A stretch of DNA of 64,000 bases, from positions 124,001 through 188,000 of the forward strand of contig CAVSJJ010000009.1 in the NCBI GenBank assembly GCA_963728395.1, read 5' to 3'. Under the pieces are notes generated by a model. That model was not told the origin of the DNA and made no database searches. It worked only from the letters and a program-made list of their open reading frames with translations. Origin of the DNA: CAVSJJ01 sp963728395. Lineage in GTDB: Bacteria > Actinomycetota > Actinomycetes > Actinomycetales > Dermatophilaceae. The position numbers and the translations under genes are program-made. Shown piece after piece: positions 33,318-42,244 of this stretch (positions are counted from its first letter, which is position 1; each line of letters starts with the position of its first letter).

Positions 33318-34748
33318 ATGACCACTCCCACGACGGTCGTCCTCTTCGGCGCGACGGGCGACCTCGCCAAGCGCAAGCTCATCCCCGGCCTGCTCCATCT
33401 CTTCCTCTCCGGGCTGCTCGACGACTTCCGCGTCGTCGGCACCGCACTGGACGAGCTGAGCCGCGACGAGTTCCGCGAGCTCGCCCTCGTGGCGATCCGC
33501 GAGCACAGCGACCGACAGGTGAGCGACGCCGAGTGGCGGCAGTTCTCCGACCGGCTCGACTTCGTGCCCGGGTCGGCCGGGCCGAACGCCCTTCGCAAGG
33601 CCGTCAAGGAGAGCGAGGACGAGCTGCCCGGTGAGGAGCGACGCCGGCTGCACTACCTCTCGGTCCCCCCGAAGGCCGCCCTCAGCGCGGTCCGCACGAT
33701 CGCCGACGCCGGTCTGGTCCCGAAGAGCCGGGTCATCATGGAGAAGCCGTTCGGGGTCGACCTGGCCTCCGCGAAGAGGCTGAACTCCCAGCTCCACGAG
33801 GTCTTCGACGAGGAGCAGATCTTCCGGATCGACCACTTCCTCGGGAAGGAGCCGGCGCAGAACATCCTCGCGTTCCGCTTCGCCAACGGCCTCTTCGAGC
33901 CGATCTGGCACCGCAACAACATCTCCCACGTCCAGATCGACGTCCCCGAGACGCTCGGGCTGACCCAGCGCGCCGACTTCTACGAGAGCACCGGCGCCTA
34001 TCGGGACATGGTGGTCACCCACCTGTTCCAGATCCTCGCCTTCACCGCGATGGAGCCGCCGACGGCGCTGCAACCGGACGCGATCAGCCGGGAGAAGAAC
34101 AAGGTCTTCCGGTCGATGCAGCCGATCCAGCCCTCCGACGTCGTCCGCGGGCAGTACACCGGCTACCTCGACGAGCCAGGGGTGTCGCCCAACTCCGAGA
34201 CCGAGACGTTCGTCGCCCTCACCTGCTTCGTCGACAACTGGCGATGGGCGGGCGTGCCCTTCTACCTCCGCACCGGCAAGCGGATGGCCGAGGGGGCGCG
34301 GATCATCTCGATCGCCTTCCGCGAGCCGCCTCAGTCGATGTTCCCGCCCGGGTCCGGCGTCGGAGACCACGGCCCGGACCACCTCACCTTCGACCTGGCC
34401 GACAAGTCGCGGATGTCCCTGTCGTTCTACGGCAAGCGGCCCGGGCCCGGCTTCAAGCTCGACAAGCTGTCGATGCAGTTCTCCATGCAGGAGACGCACT
34501 GGGCCGGAGCGGTCCTCGAGGCGTACGAGCGCCTCATCTACGACGCCGCCCGCGGCGACCGGACCCTCTTCACCTCGGCCGAGGGCATCGAGCGGCTGTG
34601 GGAGATCTCCCAGCCGCTGCTCGACAACCCGCCCATCGTCCGCCCCTACGCGCAGGGGACCTATGGCCCCAACCAGATCCACCAACTCATCGCGCCGTTC
34701 ACCTGGCGTCTGCCGTTCGAGCGGGTGTGGCGCGAGAAGACGTTCTGA
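33318..34748 (+). CDS. zwf: glucose-6-phosphate dehydrogenase
   Basis: A 476-residue NADP-dependent enzyme, first step of the pentose phosphate pathway. VVLFGATGDLAKRKLIPGL is the coenzyme fold, VIMEKPFGVD the glucose-6-phosphate site region and RIDHFLGKE the active-site peptide with the catalytic His. Length is normal. AAGGGA immediately precedes the ATG. Unlike many actinobacterial zwf genes it is not beside tal, opcA or pgl, so it may be a second copy or a stand-alone isozyme; that cannot be judged from this window. Confidence 0.95.
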   Translation: MTTPTTVVLFGATGDLAKRKLIPGLLHLFLSGLLDDFRVVGTALDELSRDEFRELALVAIREHSDRQVSDAEWRQFSDRLDFVPGSAGPNALRKAVKESEDELPGEERRRLHYLSVPPKAALSAVRTIADAGLVPKSRVIMEKPFGVDLASAKRLNSQLHEVFDEEQIFRIDHFLGKEPAQNILAFRFANGLFEPIWHRNNISHVQIDVPETLGLTQRADFYESTGAYRDMVVTHLFQILAFTAMEPPTALQPDAISREKNKVFRSMQPIQPSDVVRGQYTGYLDEPGVSPNSETETFVALTCFVDNWRWAGVPFYLRTGKRMAEGARIISIAFREPPQSMFPPGSGVGDHGPDHLTFDLADKSRMSLSFYGKRPGPGFKLDKLSMQFSMQETHWAGAVLEAYERLIYDAARGDRTLFTSAEGIERLWEISQPLLDNPPIVRPYAQGTYGPNQIHQLIAPFTWRLPFERVWREKTF

Positions 34749-34794
34749 GCCCGCGGGCCCGCACGCCGCCCGGCATACCGGCCGATCGCCCGGC

Positions 34795-36144
34795 TCAGGC
34801 GTCGGGGACCCGGGGCGGGACCATCGCGACCCGGACGATGAGGGCCCGCGGCTCGATGGTGAAGAGCACCCGGCGGGCCTCGCCCATGACGTCGCCATCC
34901 ATCTGGACCCGTTGTGGCTCCTCGACGGTGACGACGGCCCGGCTGCAGCGGTAGCGCTCGACCCGGGCATGGTCCTTCTTGCGCTGGGTGAGGACGTGCG
35001 CCGCGACCCCGGCCCAGCCGGCCATCCCCCTGGGAGTGAGGGCGACGACGTCGAGGATGCCGTCGTCGACCACGGCATCGGGCATGAGGATGATCCCGCC
35101 GGTGAGGATGCCGCAGTTGCCGACGACGACGGTCCGGGCCCGGTGGGTGCTCTCCTCGCCGTCGTCGATGACCAGACCCGTCTTGAAGCGGGCCTGGAGG
35201 AGGTTCTTGGCGCCGCCGGCGATGTAGGCGGGCCAGCCGACGCGCGCCTTGAGGCCCTCGGAGGTGCCCTCCATGATCGCCGCGTCGAAGCCGAGGCCGG
35301 CCATGACGAGGAAGGCGTGCCGGTTGTCGGGGGCATGGAGGTCGAGCCGCTCATGGTGGACCGGACGCTCACCGGGATCCGCGCCCTCCGGACCGGGGGG
35401 CGGGGCGTCGAGGGGAGCCGGAGCGCCGTCGCCGCTCACGACGTCCGCGGGGAGATCCTCCTCGGCCGGAGGCGTCGGGTGGGCCAGGGGCGCGTCGGCT
35501 GCCGGGGCCTCCGGCTCGTCCGGTGGGCCGACCGCCTCCGGCTCGACCGGTGGGCCGACCGCCTCCGGCTCCAGGGTGGCGGCGAGCTGTTCCGGGGTGG
35601 GGTCGATGGTCACCCAGCCGATGTCGATGTGGCGGTTGAGACCGGTGAGCGCGACCTCGAGGGCGTGGTCGAGGCGTTCGAGCGGGAGCTGGAGGTTGCG
35701 GGCGAGGAGGTTGCCGGTGCCGCTGGGGAGCAGCCCCATCGGGGTCGAGGTCCCGGCAAGGACCTCCGCGACCGCGCGCACCGTCCCGTCGCCGCCGAGG
35801 GCGCAGACGAGGTCGACATCGGCGTCGAGGGCGGCACGGGTCTGGCCGTAGCCGGGGTCCTGCGCGGTCGTCTCGACGATCTCCGGGGCCGCCCAGCCGA
35901 GGTCGGTGACGATCCGGGTCGCCTCGGCACGCAGGGCGGCCCCGTCGGCGACCTTCGTCGGGTTGAGGACGATCGTCACCCGCCGGCGCGGCGGCGGGTG
36001 GCTGTCCTGGCGGAACTGGTCGCGATGCGGCCGGCGCGGCCCGGCCCAGCCGGTCCGCGCCGCCCGGGACCGGAGGACGAGCGCGGCGGCGAGACCGGCG
36101 ATGACGAGGAGAACCACGGCGACGACGAGCCAGGTCTCCCACAC
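34795..36144 (-). CDS. diacylglycerol kinase family (YegS-like) lipid kinase
   Basis: A 449-residue protein starting at a GTG, with one N-terminal membrane anchor (WLVVAVVLLVIAGLAAALVL). The kinase core has IVLNPTKVADG, the nucleotide motif VCALGGDGTVRAVAEVL and GLLPSGTGNLLARNL. Between the two lobes sits an unusual Pro/Glu/Ala-rich insertion of about 80 residues, encoded in part by a 27-bp tandem repeat (VEPEAVGPP unit, about 35521-35574). The C-terminal lobe resumes FLVMAGLGFDAAIMEGT. It may phosphorylate diacylglycerol or a related lipid; sphingosine kinase-like activity is possible. Confidence 0.85.
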   Translation of the reverse strand: MWETWLVVAVVLLVIAGLAAALVLRSRAARTGWAGPRRPHRDQFRQDSHPPPRRRVTIVLNPTKVADGAALRAEATRIVTDLGWAAPEIVETTAQDPGYGQTRAALDADVDLVCALGGDGTVRAVAEVLAGTSTPMGLLPSGTGNLLARNLQLPLERLDHALEVALTGLNRHIDIGWVTIDPTPEQLAATLEPEAVGPPVEPEAVGPPDEPEAPAADAPLAHPTPPAEEDLPADVVSGDGAPAPLDAPPPGPEGADPGERPVHHERLDLHAPDNRHAFLVMAGLGFDAAIMEGTSEGLKARVGWPAYIAGGAKNLLQARFKTGLVIDDGEESTHRARTVVVGNCGILTGGIILMPDAVVDDGILDVVALTPRGMAGWAGVAAHVLTQRKKDHARVERYRCSRAVVTVEEPQRVQMDGDVMGEARRVLFTIEPRALIVRVAMVPPRVPDA

Positions 36145-36221
36145 GAGGGCGAAACTACCGCACAGTTCGCTCGGGTCCGGTGCCCTCACCACGCGGCCGG
36201 CGCGCGGCATACGCTGCGTCG

Positions 36222-36788
36222 ATGAGCGAGAACCCGACCGGTCCCATCGAGCCGGACACCAAGGACTGGACCTGGACGCTGGAGCGCACCTGTCCCGAGT
36301 GCGGCATCACCGCGTCGGACACCCCGGCCGGCCGGATCGCCGAGCTGGTCGCGGCCTACACGGCGCCGTGGGACGAGGTCCTGCGCCGCCCCGACGTGCG
36401 GGAGCGGCCGACGACGAGGACGTGGTCGGCCCTGGAGTACGCCTGCCATGTCCGAGACGTGTGCCGGCTCTTCGACGAGCGGGTGCTGCTGATGCTCGAG
36501 GCGGACGAGCCGACGTTCGCCAACTGGGACCAGGACGCGACGGCCGTCGCCGAACGCTATGCCGAGCAGGACCCCGACGGCGTCGCCGGCGAGCTCGCCG
36601 AGGCCGCCGACCGGCTCGCGCGGACGTATGCCGCCGTCGACGGTGTGCAGTGGGAGCGCACCGGCGTCCGGTCGAACGGCTCCCGGTTCACCGTGCGCAC
36701 CCTGGGCCAGTACGCCCTACACGACCTCGGCCACCACCTCGTCGACGTCGGCGTCCCCGTCCCACCCCGACAACACCTCACCCAATAG
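36222..36788 (+). CDS. DinB family protein
   Basis: A 188-residue four-helix-bundle protein of the DinB/YfiT superfamily, usually metal-dependent thiol transferases or of unknown function. Visible are SALEYACHVRDVCRLFDERV with the first conserved His and LHDLGHHLVDVG with the other His residues near the C-terminus. A short N-terminal extension has two cysteines, ERTCPECGITASD. Its stop codon lies inside the first copy of a 26-bp direct repeat. Confidence 0.8.
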   Translation: MSENPTGPIEPDTKDWTWTLERTCPECGITASDTPAGRIAELVAAYTAPWDEVLRRPDVRERPTTRTWSALEYACHVRDVCRLFDERVLLMLEADEPTFANWDQDATAVAERYAEQDPDGVAGELAEAADRLARTYAAVDGVQWERTGVRSNGSRFTVRTLGQYALHDLGHHLVDVGVPVPPRQHLTQ

Positions 36789-36867
36789 GGGAGTTGTTGC
36801 CGTCGGTGGTGCCGGTGGCCCGGGGTTCTTCGGGTCGGGATCTCACCCAATAGGGGAGTTGTTGCCG
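36777..36867. repeat. 26-bp direct repeat, two copies
   Basis: CTCACCCAATAGGGGAGTTG plus TTGCCG occurs exactly at 36777-36802 and again at 36842-36867, 65 bases apart. The first copy contains the stop codon of the DinB gene. The core ACCCAATAGGGG is notably AT-rich for this genome. The rest of the gap to the LysE gene at 36957 contains no recognisable gene. Confidence 0.85.
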
Positions 36868-36956
36868 GCCGGCATGAGCGCCGACGGCGTCGATGCGATG
36901 CCCCACGGGATGGAAAACCCGGGGTGGGACGGGCCGTCGGGCGACACACTGTCCTC

Positions 36957-37616
36957 GTGCCGTCGGCCTCCACGCTTCTCGCCTTCGCGGGCGCCTCGAT
37001 CGTCCTTGCGCTCATCCCGGGCCCGAGCCTGCTCTTCATGATCGGCCGCGCCATCTCGAGCGGATGGCGCGAGGCGCTGCTCACCGTCGTCGGGAACGGC
37101 TTCGGCCTGTTCACCCAGATGGTCGGTGTCGCCGCGGGCCTCGGCCCGATCGTCGCGGCCAGCGCCACGGCATACACGGCCCTGCAGGTGGCGGGCGCGC
37201 TCTATCTCGTCTGGCTCGGGATCAGCGCCATCAGCCACCGAGGTGAGCTGGCCGCCGAGCTGGACACCGAGCTGGACACCGAGCTGGCCGCGGCCGCCCG
37301 GAGGCCGGCGATCCACGCCCTGGGCTCCGGCTACGTGGTGGGCGTGACCAACCCCAAGACGGTTGTGTTCTTCGCCGCGCTGCTCCCGCAGTTCGTGGAC
37401 CGCGCGGCCGGTCCCGCGTGGCTGCAGATCCTCGCCCTCGGCGCCGTCTTCACGGTCATCGCCATCTCGAGCGACTCGACGATCGCGCTCATCGCCGGCC
37501 GGGCCAGGGACTGGTTCGCCCGCAGCCCGAGGCGCATGGAGCGCGTCGGCGGGACCGGCGGTCTGATGATGATGGGGCTGGGGATCGGCCTGCTCTTCAC
37601 CGGTCGCCCCGACTAA
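36957..37616 (+). CDS. LysE/RhtB family amino-acid exporter
   Basis: A 219-residue membrane protein with six helices, starting at a GTG. The family pattern is clear: ASIVLALIPGPSLLFMIGRA in helix 1, SGWREALLTVVGNGFGLF in helix 2 and GYVVGVTNPKTVVFFAALLP in helix 4. A 12-bp tandem duplication in the loop after helix 3 gives ELDTELDTELAA. It probably exports an amino acid or homoserine-lactone-like molecule. Confidence 0.88.
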   Translation: MPSASTLLAFAGASIVLALIPGPSLLFMIGRAISSGWREALLTVVGNGFGLFTQMVGVAAGLGPIVAASATAYTALQVAGALYLVWLGISAISHRGELAAELDTELDTELAAAARRPAIHALGSGYVVGVTNPKTVVFFAALLPQFVDRAAGPAWLQILALGAVFTVIAISSDSTIALIAGRARDWFARSPRRMERVGGTGGLMMMGLGIGLLFTGRPD

Positions 37617-37754
37617 CGGGCCACGGAGGGGAAACCCTCACCAGCAAGGGAACAGAAGTCTTGCTCGGTCGGCGTGGCGTGTATCGGGCGGGAAAGTGGG
37701 GACCCGGGGGAACGCGAATGCCGGCCGGCGGGGCCGCCGATAGACTCAGCGGTC

Positions 37755-39032
37755 GTGATCGACATCCGGCTGCTCCGTGACAATCCCGACCTCGTGCGGG
37801 CCTCGCAGCGCGCCCGTGGCGACGACGCGTCGGTCGTCGACGCCGTCCTCGCCGCCGACGAGCGCCGTCGCGGTTCGCTCACGGCCTACGAGACCCTCCG
37901 CGCCGAGCAGAAGTCCATGGGGCGCGACATCGCCACGGCCCAGGGCGAGGAGAAGCAGGGCCTGCTCGCCCGGACCAAGGAGCTCTCGGCCCAGGTCAAG
38001 GACAACGAGGCCGCCGCGACCGCCGCCCAGCTCGACCTCGACGTGCTGCTCGCCACGATCGGCAACGTCATCGTCGACGGGGTGCCCGCGGGTGGCGAGG
38101 ACGACTTCGTCCTCCGCGAGACGGTCGGGACGCCGCGTGACTTCGCGGCCGAGGGCTTCGAGCCCAGGGACCACCTCGACCTCGCCGAGGGTCTCGCCGC
38201 CGTCGACATGGAGCGGGGCGCCAAGGTCGCCGGGTCCCGCTTCTACTTCCTCACCGGCGTCGGCGCCCGGCTCGAGCACGCCCTGCTCACCCTCGGCCTC
38301 CAGCAGGCCGTGGCGGCCGGCTTCACCCCGATGGTCACGCCGGCGCTCGTCCTGCCCGAGGTCATGCACGGTGCGGGGTTCATCGACCGGCACGCCGAGG
38401 AGGTCTACCGGCTCGAGGCCGACGACCTCTACCTCACCGGCACCTCCGAGGTCGCCCTCGCCGGCTACCACGCCGAGGAGATCATCGACCTCTCCGCCGG
38501 ACCCAAGCGGTATGCCGGGTGGTCGACGTGCTTCCGCCGCGAGGCCGGGTCCTACGGCAAGGACACCCGCGGGATCATCCGGGTCCACCAGTTCAACAAG
38601 CTCGAGATGTTCGTCTACTGCGACCCGGCCGACGCGGAGGCGGAGCACGACCGGCTCCTGGAGTGGGAGAAGGAGATGCTCGCCAAGGTCGAGGTGCCCT
38701 TCCGGGTCATCGACACCGCCGCCGGCGACCTCGGGCAGAGCGCGGCCCGGAAGTTCGACTGCGAGGCCTGGGTTCCGAGCCAGGGGCGCTACCGCGAGCT
38801 GACCTCGACGTCCAACTGCACGACCTTCCAGGCCCGCCGGCTCGGCACCCGGTTCCGCCCGGGCGGTGCCCAGGGTCCGACCGAGGTCGTGGCCACCCTC
38901 AACGGCACCCTCGCGACGACCCGGTGGCTCGTCGCCATCCTCGAGAACCACCAGCAGCCCGACGGCTCCGTGATCGTCCCCGAGGCACTCCGCCCGCTGA
39001 TCGGCCTCGACGTGCTCACCCCTGCCTCCTGA
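37755..39032 (+). CDS. serS: serine--tRNA ligase
   Basis: A 425-residue class II synthetase. It starts at GTG (VIDIRLLRDNPDLVRAS), as usual for the family; in-frame codons further upstream are not conserved. The N-terminal coiled-coil arm that grips tRNA-Ser spans about residues 30-110. Motif 2 is seen as CFRREAGSYGKDTRGIIRVH and the serine pocket as YLTGTSEVALAGYH; motif 3 lies near GPTEVVATLNGTLATTRWL. Essential housekeeping gene. Confidence 0.96.
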   Translation: MIDIRLLRDNPDLVRASQRARGDDASVVDAVLAADERRRGSLTAYETLRAEQKSMGRDIATAQGEEKQGLLARTKELSAQVKDNEAAATAAQLDLDVLLATIGNVIVDGVPAGGEDDFVLRETVGTPRDFAAEGFEPRDHLDLAEGLAAVDMERGAKVAGSRFYFLTGVGARLEHALLTLGLQQAVAAGFTPMVTPALVLPEVMHGAGFIDRHAEEVYRLEADDLYLTGTSEVALAGYHAEEIIDLSAGPKRYAGWSTCFRREAGSYGKDTRGIIRVHQFNKLEMFVYCDPADAEAEHDRLLEWEKEMLAKVEVPFRVIDTAAGDLGQSAARKFDCEAWVPSQGRYRELTSTSNCTTFQARRLGTRFRPGGAQGPTEVVATLNGTLATTRWLVAILENHQQPDGSVIVPEALRPLIGLDVLTPAS

Positions 39033-39139
39033 CCCAGCGGCCCGACGTCGACCACTCGGCGGCCGATGGAGTGGGACGCGCCGCGGGTCCGCCCGCAGAG
39101 GGAGGCGCGCCGGGCCGTTCGGTCCCTAGGCTGAGTCGT

Positions 39140-40534
39140 ATGCCGTCCGCCGCCCCCTCCCCGCGCGGAGCGCGGGCGCCCGACCAGCCGGGCGCCCGGG
39201 ACCGGATCGCGGCCTTCTGCGGCGTCGACGACGACTGGGAGCGCCCGCGACCCCCGCTCGGCCGGACCGACATCGTCCTCGCCCTCGGCGTCGCCGTCGC
39301 CGCGGTCGCGCTCCTCGAGCTGAGCCGCGGCGTGGGAGCCCTGGAGCACACGAGCGCCCCGCTGGGGCTGCAGTGGCTCGCCACCGCGTCGATCGCCGTC
39401 CCGCTGCTCCTCCGGCGCCGCTACCCCCTCAGCGTCGGCGTCGTCGCGGCGCTGCACATGTTCCTCGTCGGCGTGACGATGCCGGCCGTCATGGGGCTGC
39501 TCGCCCTCCAGGTCTCCTACTTCATCGCCTTCTTCTCGGCCGCGGCCTGGGCGCGGGAGCGGCGGAGCATGCTCGTCGTCCTCGGTGGCATGGTCGCGCT
39601 GATGTTCGTCTGGGTCGCCTGGCAGCTCGCCCTCGGCAGCGGCATCGACCAGATCATCGCCCAGACGAGCGACGTGACCGAGCGGGGCCCGCTCTCACCC
39701 GTCGCCTCGGCGGTCGTGCTCACCCTCGTCGTCAACGCGCTCTACTTCGGCGGGGCCGTGCTCGGCGGCCAGGTGGCCTGGCGCAGTGCCCGGCAGCGGG
39801 CCCGGCTCGCCGAGCAGGCGGCCACGATCAACGCCCAGGCCGAGGACCTGCGTCGCCGGGCGGTCATCGACGAACGGCTGCGCATCGCCCGCGAGCTGCA
39901 CGACGTCGTCGGCCATCACGTCTCGGTCATCGGTATCCAGGCCGGCGCGGCGCGCCGGGTCCTCGACACCGACCCCGAGGCCGCCCGCCAGGCCCTCTCG
40001 TGCATCGAGTCCTCCTCCCGCGAGGGCGTCACGCAGATGCGCCAGCTGCTCGGCACGCTCCGCGAGATGGAGGACGGCACGCCCGAGCGCACCCGCGACG
40101 GCGACGGCCGGGCCCCTGAGCCGGGCCTGGCGGACCTGGCCGAGCTGGCGGCCGAACGCACCCGGACCGGGCTCGACACGGCATACGAGCTGGTCGAGAC
40201 GACCGCGGGGGCGGCGGGTCGGGTCGCGGCCCCCCTCGGGCTGTCGCTCTACCGGATCGCCCAGGAGGCGCTCGCCAACACCGTGCGGCACTCGACGGCC
40301 ACCTCGGCCAGCCTCGTCGTGCGGGTCGACGACGGGCCCCGGCCCTTCGCCGAGGTCGAGGTCGTCGACAACGGCCGTCCTCGCCACGGGACGTCGGGTA
40401 CCGGTCTCGGGCAGCTCGGCATCCGCGAACGGGCGACATCGCACCGCGGGCTGACCGAGATCGGTCCGCGGGCGACGGGTGGCTACCGGGTGAGGGTGCG
40501 TATGCCGTTGGGAGACAATGATGTCCGGCTCTGA
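39140..40534 (+). CDS. sensor histidine kinase (HisKA_3 type)
   Basis: A 464-residue two-component sensor. Residues about 40-230 contain six membrane helices without a large external domain. The dimerisation domain has RIARELHDVVGHHVSVI with the phosphorylated His in ELHD, and the C-terminal HATPase has RIAQEALANTVRHS (N box) and the G box around GTSGTGLGQLGI. Its stop overlaps the response regulator start by 17 nt, so the two form a pair. The downstream NatAB-like exporter is the probable target. Confidence 0.92.
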   Translation: MPSAAPSPRGARAPDQPGARDRIAAFCGVDDDWERPRPPLGRTDIVLALGVAVAAVALLELSRGVGALEHTSAPLGLQWLATASIAVPLLLRRRYPLSVGVVAALHMFLVGVTMPAVMGLLALQVSYFIAFFSAAAWARERRSMLVVLGGMVALMFVWVAWQLALGSGIDQIIAQTSDVTERGPLSPVASAVVLTLVVNALYFGGAVLGGQVAWRSARQRARLAEQAATINAQAEDLRRRAVIDERLRIARELHDVVGHHVSVIGIQAGAARRVLDTDPEAARQALSCIESSSREGVTQMRQLLGTLREMEDGTPERTRDGDGRAPEPGLADLAELAAERTRTGLDTAYELVETTAGAAGRVAAPLGLSLYRIAQEALANTVRHSTATSASLVVRVDDGPRPFAEVEVVDNGRPRHGTSGTGLGQLGIRERATSHRGLTEIGPRATGGYRVRVRMPLGDNDVRL

Positions 40535-41264
40535 GCCGCTGCGGGTCATGATCGTCGACGACCAGCATCTCGTCCGGTCGGGCTTCACGATGATGCTGTC
40601 GGTCGAGCCGGACCTCGTGGTCGTCGGCGAGGCGGCCGACGGGGCCGCGGCCCTCGAGCTCGCCCGAGAGGTCGCCCCCGACGTCGTGCTGATGGACGTC
40701 CAGATGCCCGTCATGGACGGCATCGAGGCGACCCGGAGGCTCGTCGCCGAGGACCTCGGCCGGGTCGTCATCCTCACGACCTTCGACCGCGACGACTACC
40801 TCTTCGATGCCCTGGAGGCCGGCGCGAGCGGCTTCCTGCTCAAGAACGCCGACCCCGAGCAGCTCGTCGAGGCGGTCCGGGTCGTCGGGGAGGGACACGC
40901 CCTCCTCGCGCCCGAGGTGACCCGACGGGTCATCGAGCAGATGACCCGCGACCGGCGTCCGGCCCCGGCGCCGTCCAAGCCGTCGGCCGGCGCACACCCG
41001 ACCCGCGCCTCGGGGGAGCGGCCCGCCGCCCCGGTCTCGCGGCATACCCCCGGCCTCGACCGGCTCACCGACCGCGAGCGGGAGGTCCTCGTGCTCATGG
41101 GCCGGGGCCTGTCCAACGCCGAGATCGCCACCGAGCTCTTCCTCGGCGAGGCGACGGTCAAGACCCATGTCTCGAACTGCCTCGCCAAGCTCCACCTGCG
41201 CGACCGGGTCCAGGCCGTCGTCCTCGCCTACGAGGCCGGCCTCATCCTCCCGTCGGAGGCCTGA
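40518..41264 (+). CDS. NarL/LuxR-family response regulator
   Basis: A 248-residue regulator. The receiver domain has VMIVDDQHLVRSGF, the phospho-acceptor Asp in VVLMDVQMPVMDG, the Thr in VILTTFDRDD and the Lys in FLLKNADPEQL. A 60-residue Pro/Ala linker leads to the HTH: LTDREREVLVLMGRGLSNAE followed by EATVKTHVSNCLAKL. It overlaps the kinase gene. Two adjacent ATGs (40518 and 40521) are possible starts. Confidence 0.93.
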   Translation: MMSGSEPLRVMIVDDQHLVRSGFTMMLSVEPDLVVVGEAADGAAALELAREVAPDVVLMDVQMPVMDGIEATRRLVAEDLGRVVILTTFDRDDYLFDALEAGASGFLLKNADPEQLVEAVRVVGEGHALLAPEVTRRVIEQMTRDRRPAPAPSKPSAGAHPTRASGERPAAPVSRHTPGLDRLTDREREVLVLMGRGLSNAEIATELFLGEATVKTHVSNCLAKLHLRDRVQAVVLAYEAGLILPSEA

Positions 41265-41317
41265 GGTCCCTCTGGCGGCTGATCCGGCCTCGGCGCATCC
41301 GGCCTACCGTCGAGGGC

Positions 41318-42244
41318 ATGAGCACATCGGCCCCGTCAGCGCCCGCGGCCCGCACGAGCTCCGGTGACCTGAGGGTCAGCGGCCTCACCCGCCGGTTCGG
41401 CGACATCATCGCCGTCGACCGGGTCTCGTTCACCGTCCCCCGGGCTCGGATGACCGGCTTCGTCGGGGGCAACGGCGCCGGCAAGACGACGACGATGCGG
41501 ATGATCATGGGGCTGCTCGGCATCGACGAGGGATCGGTCGAGTGGTGCGGCCGTCCCATCACCGACGGGGACCGCCGCGGCTTCGGCTACATGCCGGAGG
41601 AGCGCGGCCTCTACCCCAAGCAGCGGGTCGTCGACCAGCTGGTCTACCTCGGCCAGCTCTCCGGCCTCACCGCGACGAGCGCCCGCGCGGCGGTCCTGGA
41701 CCATCTCGAACGGTTCGATCTCGCCGACCGGGCGCAGGACCGGGTGGAGAAGCTCAGCCTCGGCAACCAGCAACGGGTCCAGATCATCGCGGCGCTCATG
41801 GCCGACCCGGATGCGCTCATCCTCGACGAGCCGTTCTCCGGCCTGGACCCGACCGCCGTCGACTCGATGGCGGATCTCCTCCGGGAGCACACCGTCCGGG
41901 GGGTCCCGGTGCTCTTCTCGAGCCACCAGCTCGACCTCGTCGAGCGGTTCTGCGACCGCCTCGTCATCCTTGCCCGTGGGGCCGTCGTCGCCGAGGGCTC
42001 CGTCGCCGAGCTGCGGGGCCGCGGCCCGACGCGTTATCGGCTCGCCCTCGACGGCGATGCCGGCTGGGTCCGCGACGTCCGCGGCGTGACGGCCATCGAC
42101 GTCGACGGCACGAGCGCCGTCGTCGCGCTCGACGACGGCGCCTCCCAGCCGTTGCTGGCCGAGGCGATGCGGCGTGGCGCGGTCCACGAGTTCGCCCGGA
42201 TCATCCCCGCGCTGTCCGAGATCTACCGTGAGGTGACGGCATGA
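41318..42244 (+). CDS. ABC transporter ATP-binding protein (NatA-like)
   Basis: A 308-residue ATPase with Walker A VGGNGAGKTTTMRM, a variant signature KLSLGNQQRVQI, Walker B ALILDEPFSGLDP and the H-loop in FSSHQLDLVERF. The C-terminal DUF4162-like region (GPTRYRLALDGDAG onward) is typical of exporters of the NatA type. It overlaps the permease gene by 4 nt and follows the two-component system by 53 bases, suggesting a sensor-controlled exporter module. Confidence 0.92.
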   Translation: MSTSAPSAPAARTSSGDLRVSGLTRRFGDIIAVDRVSFTVPRARMTGFVGGNGAGKTTTMRMIMGLLGIDEGSVEWCGRPITDGDRRGFGYMPEERGLYPKQRVVDQLVYLGQLSGLTATSARAAVLDHLERFDLADRAQDRVEKLSLGNQQRVQIIAALMADPDALILDEPFSGLDPTAVDSMADLLREHTVRGVPVLFSSHQLDLVERFCDRLVILARGAVVAEGSVAELRGRGPTRYRLALDGDAGWVRDVRGVTAIDVDGTSAVVALDDGASQPLLAEAMRRGAVHEFARIIPALSEIYREVTA

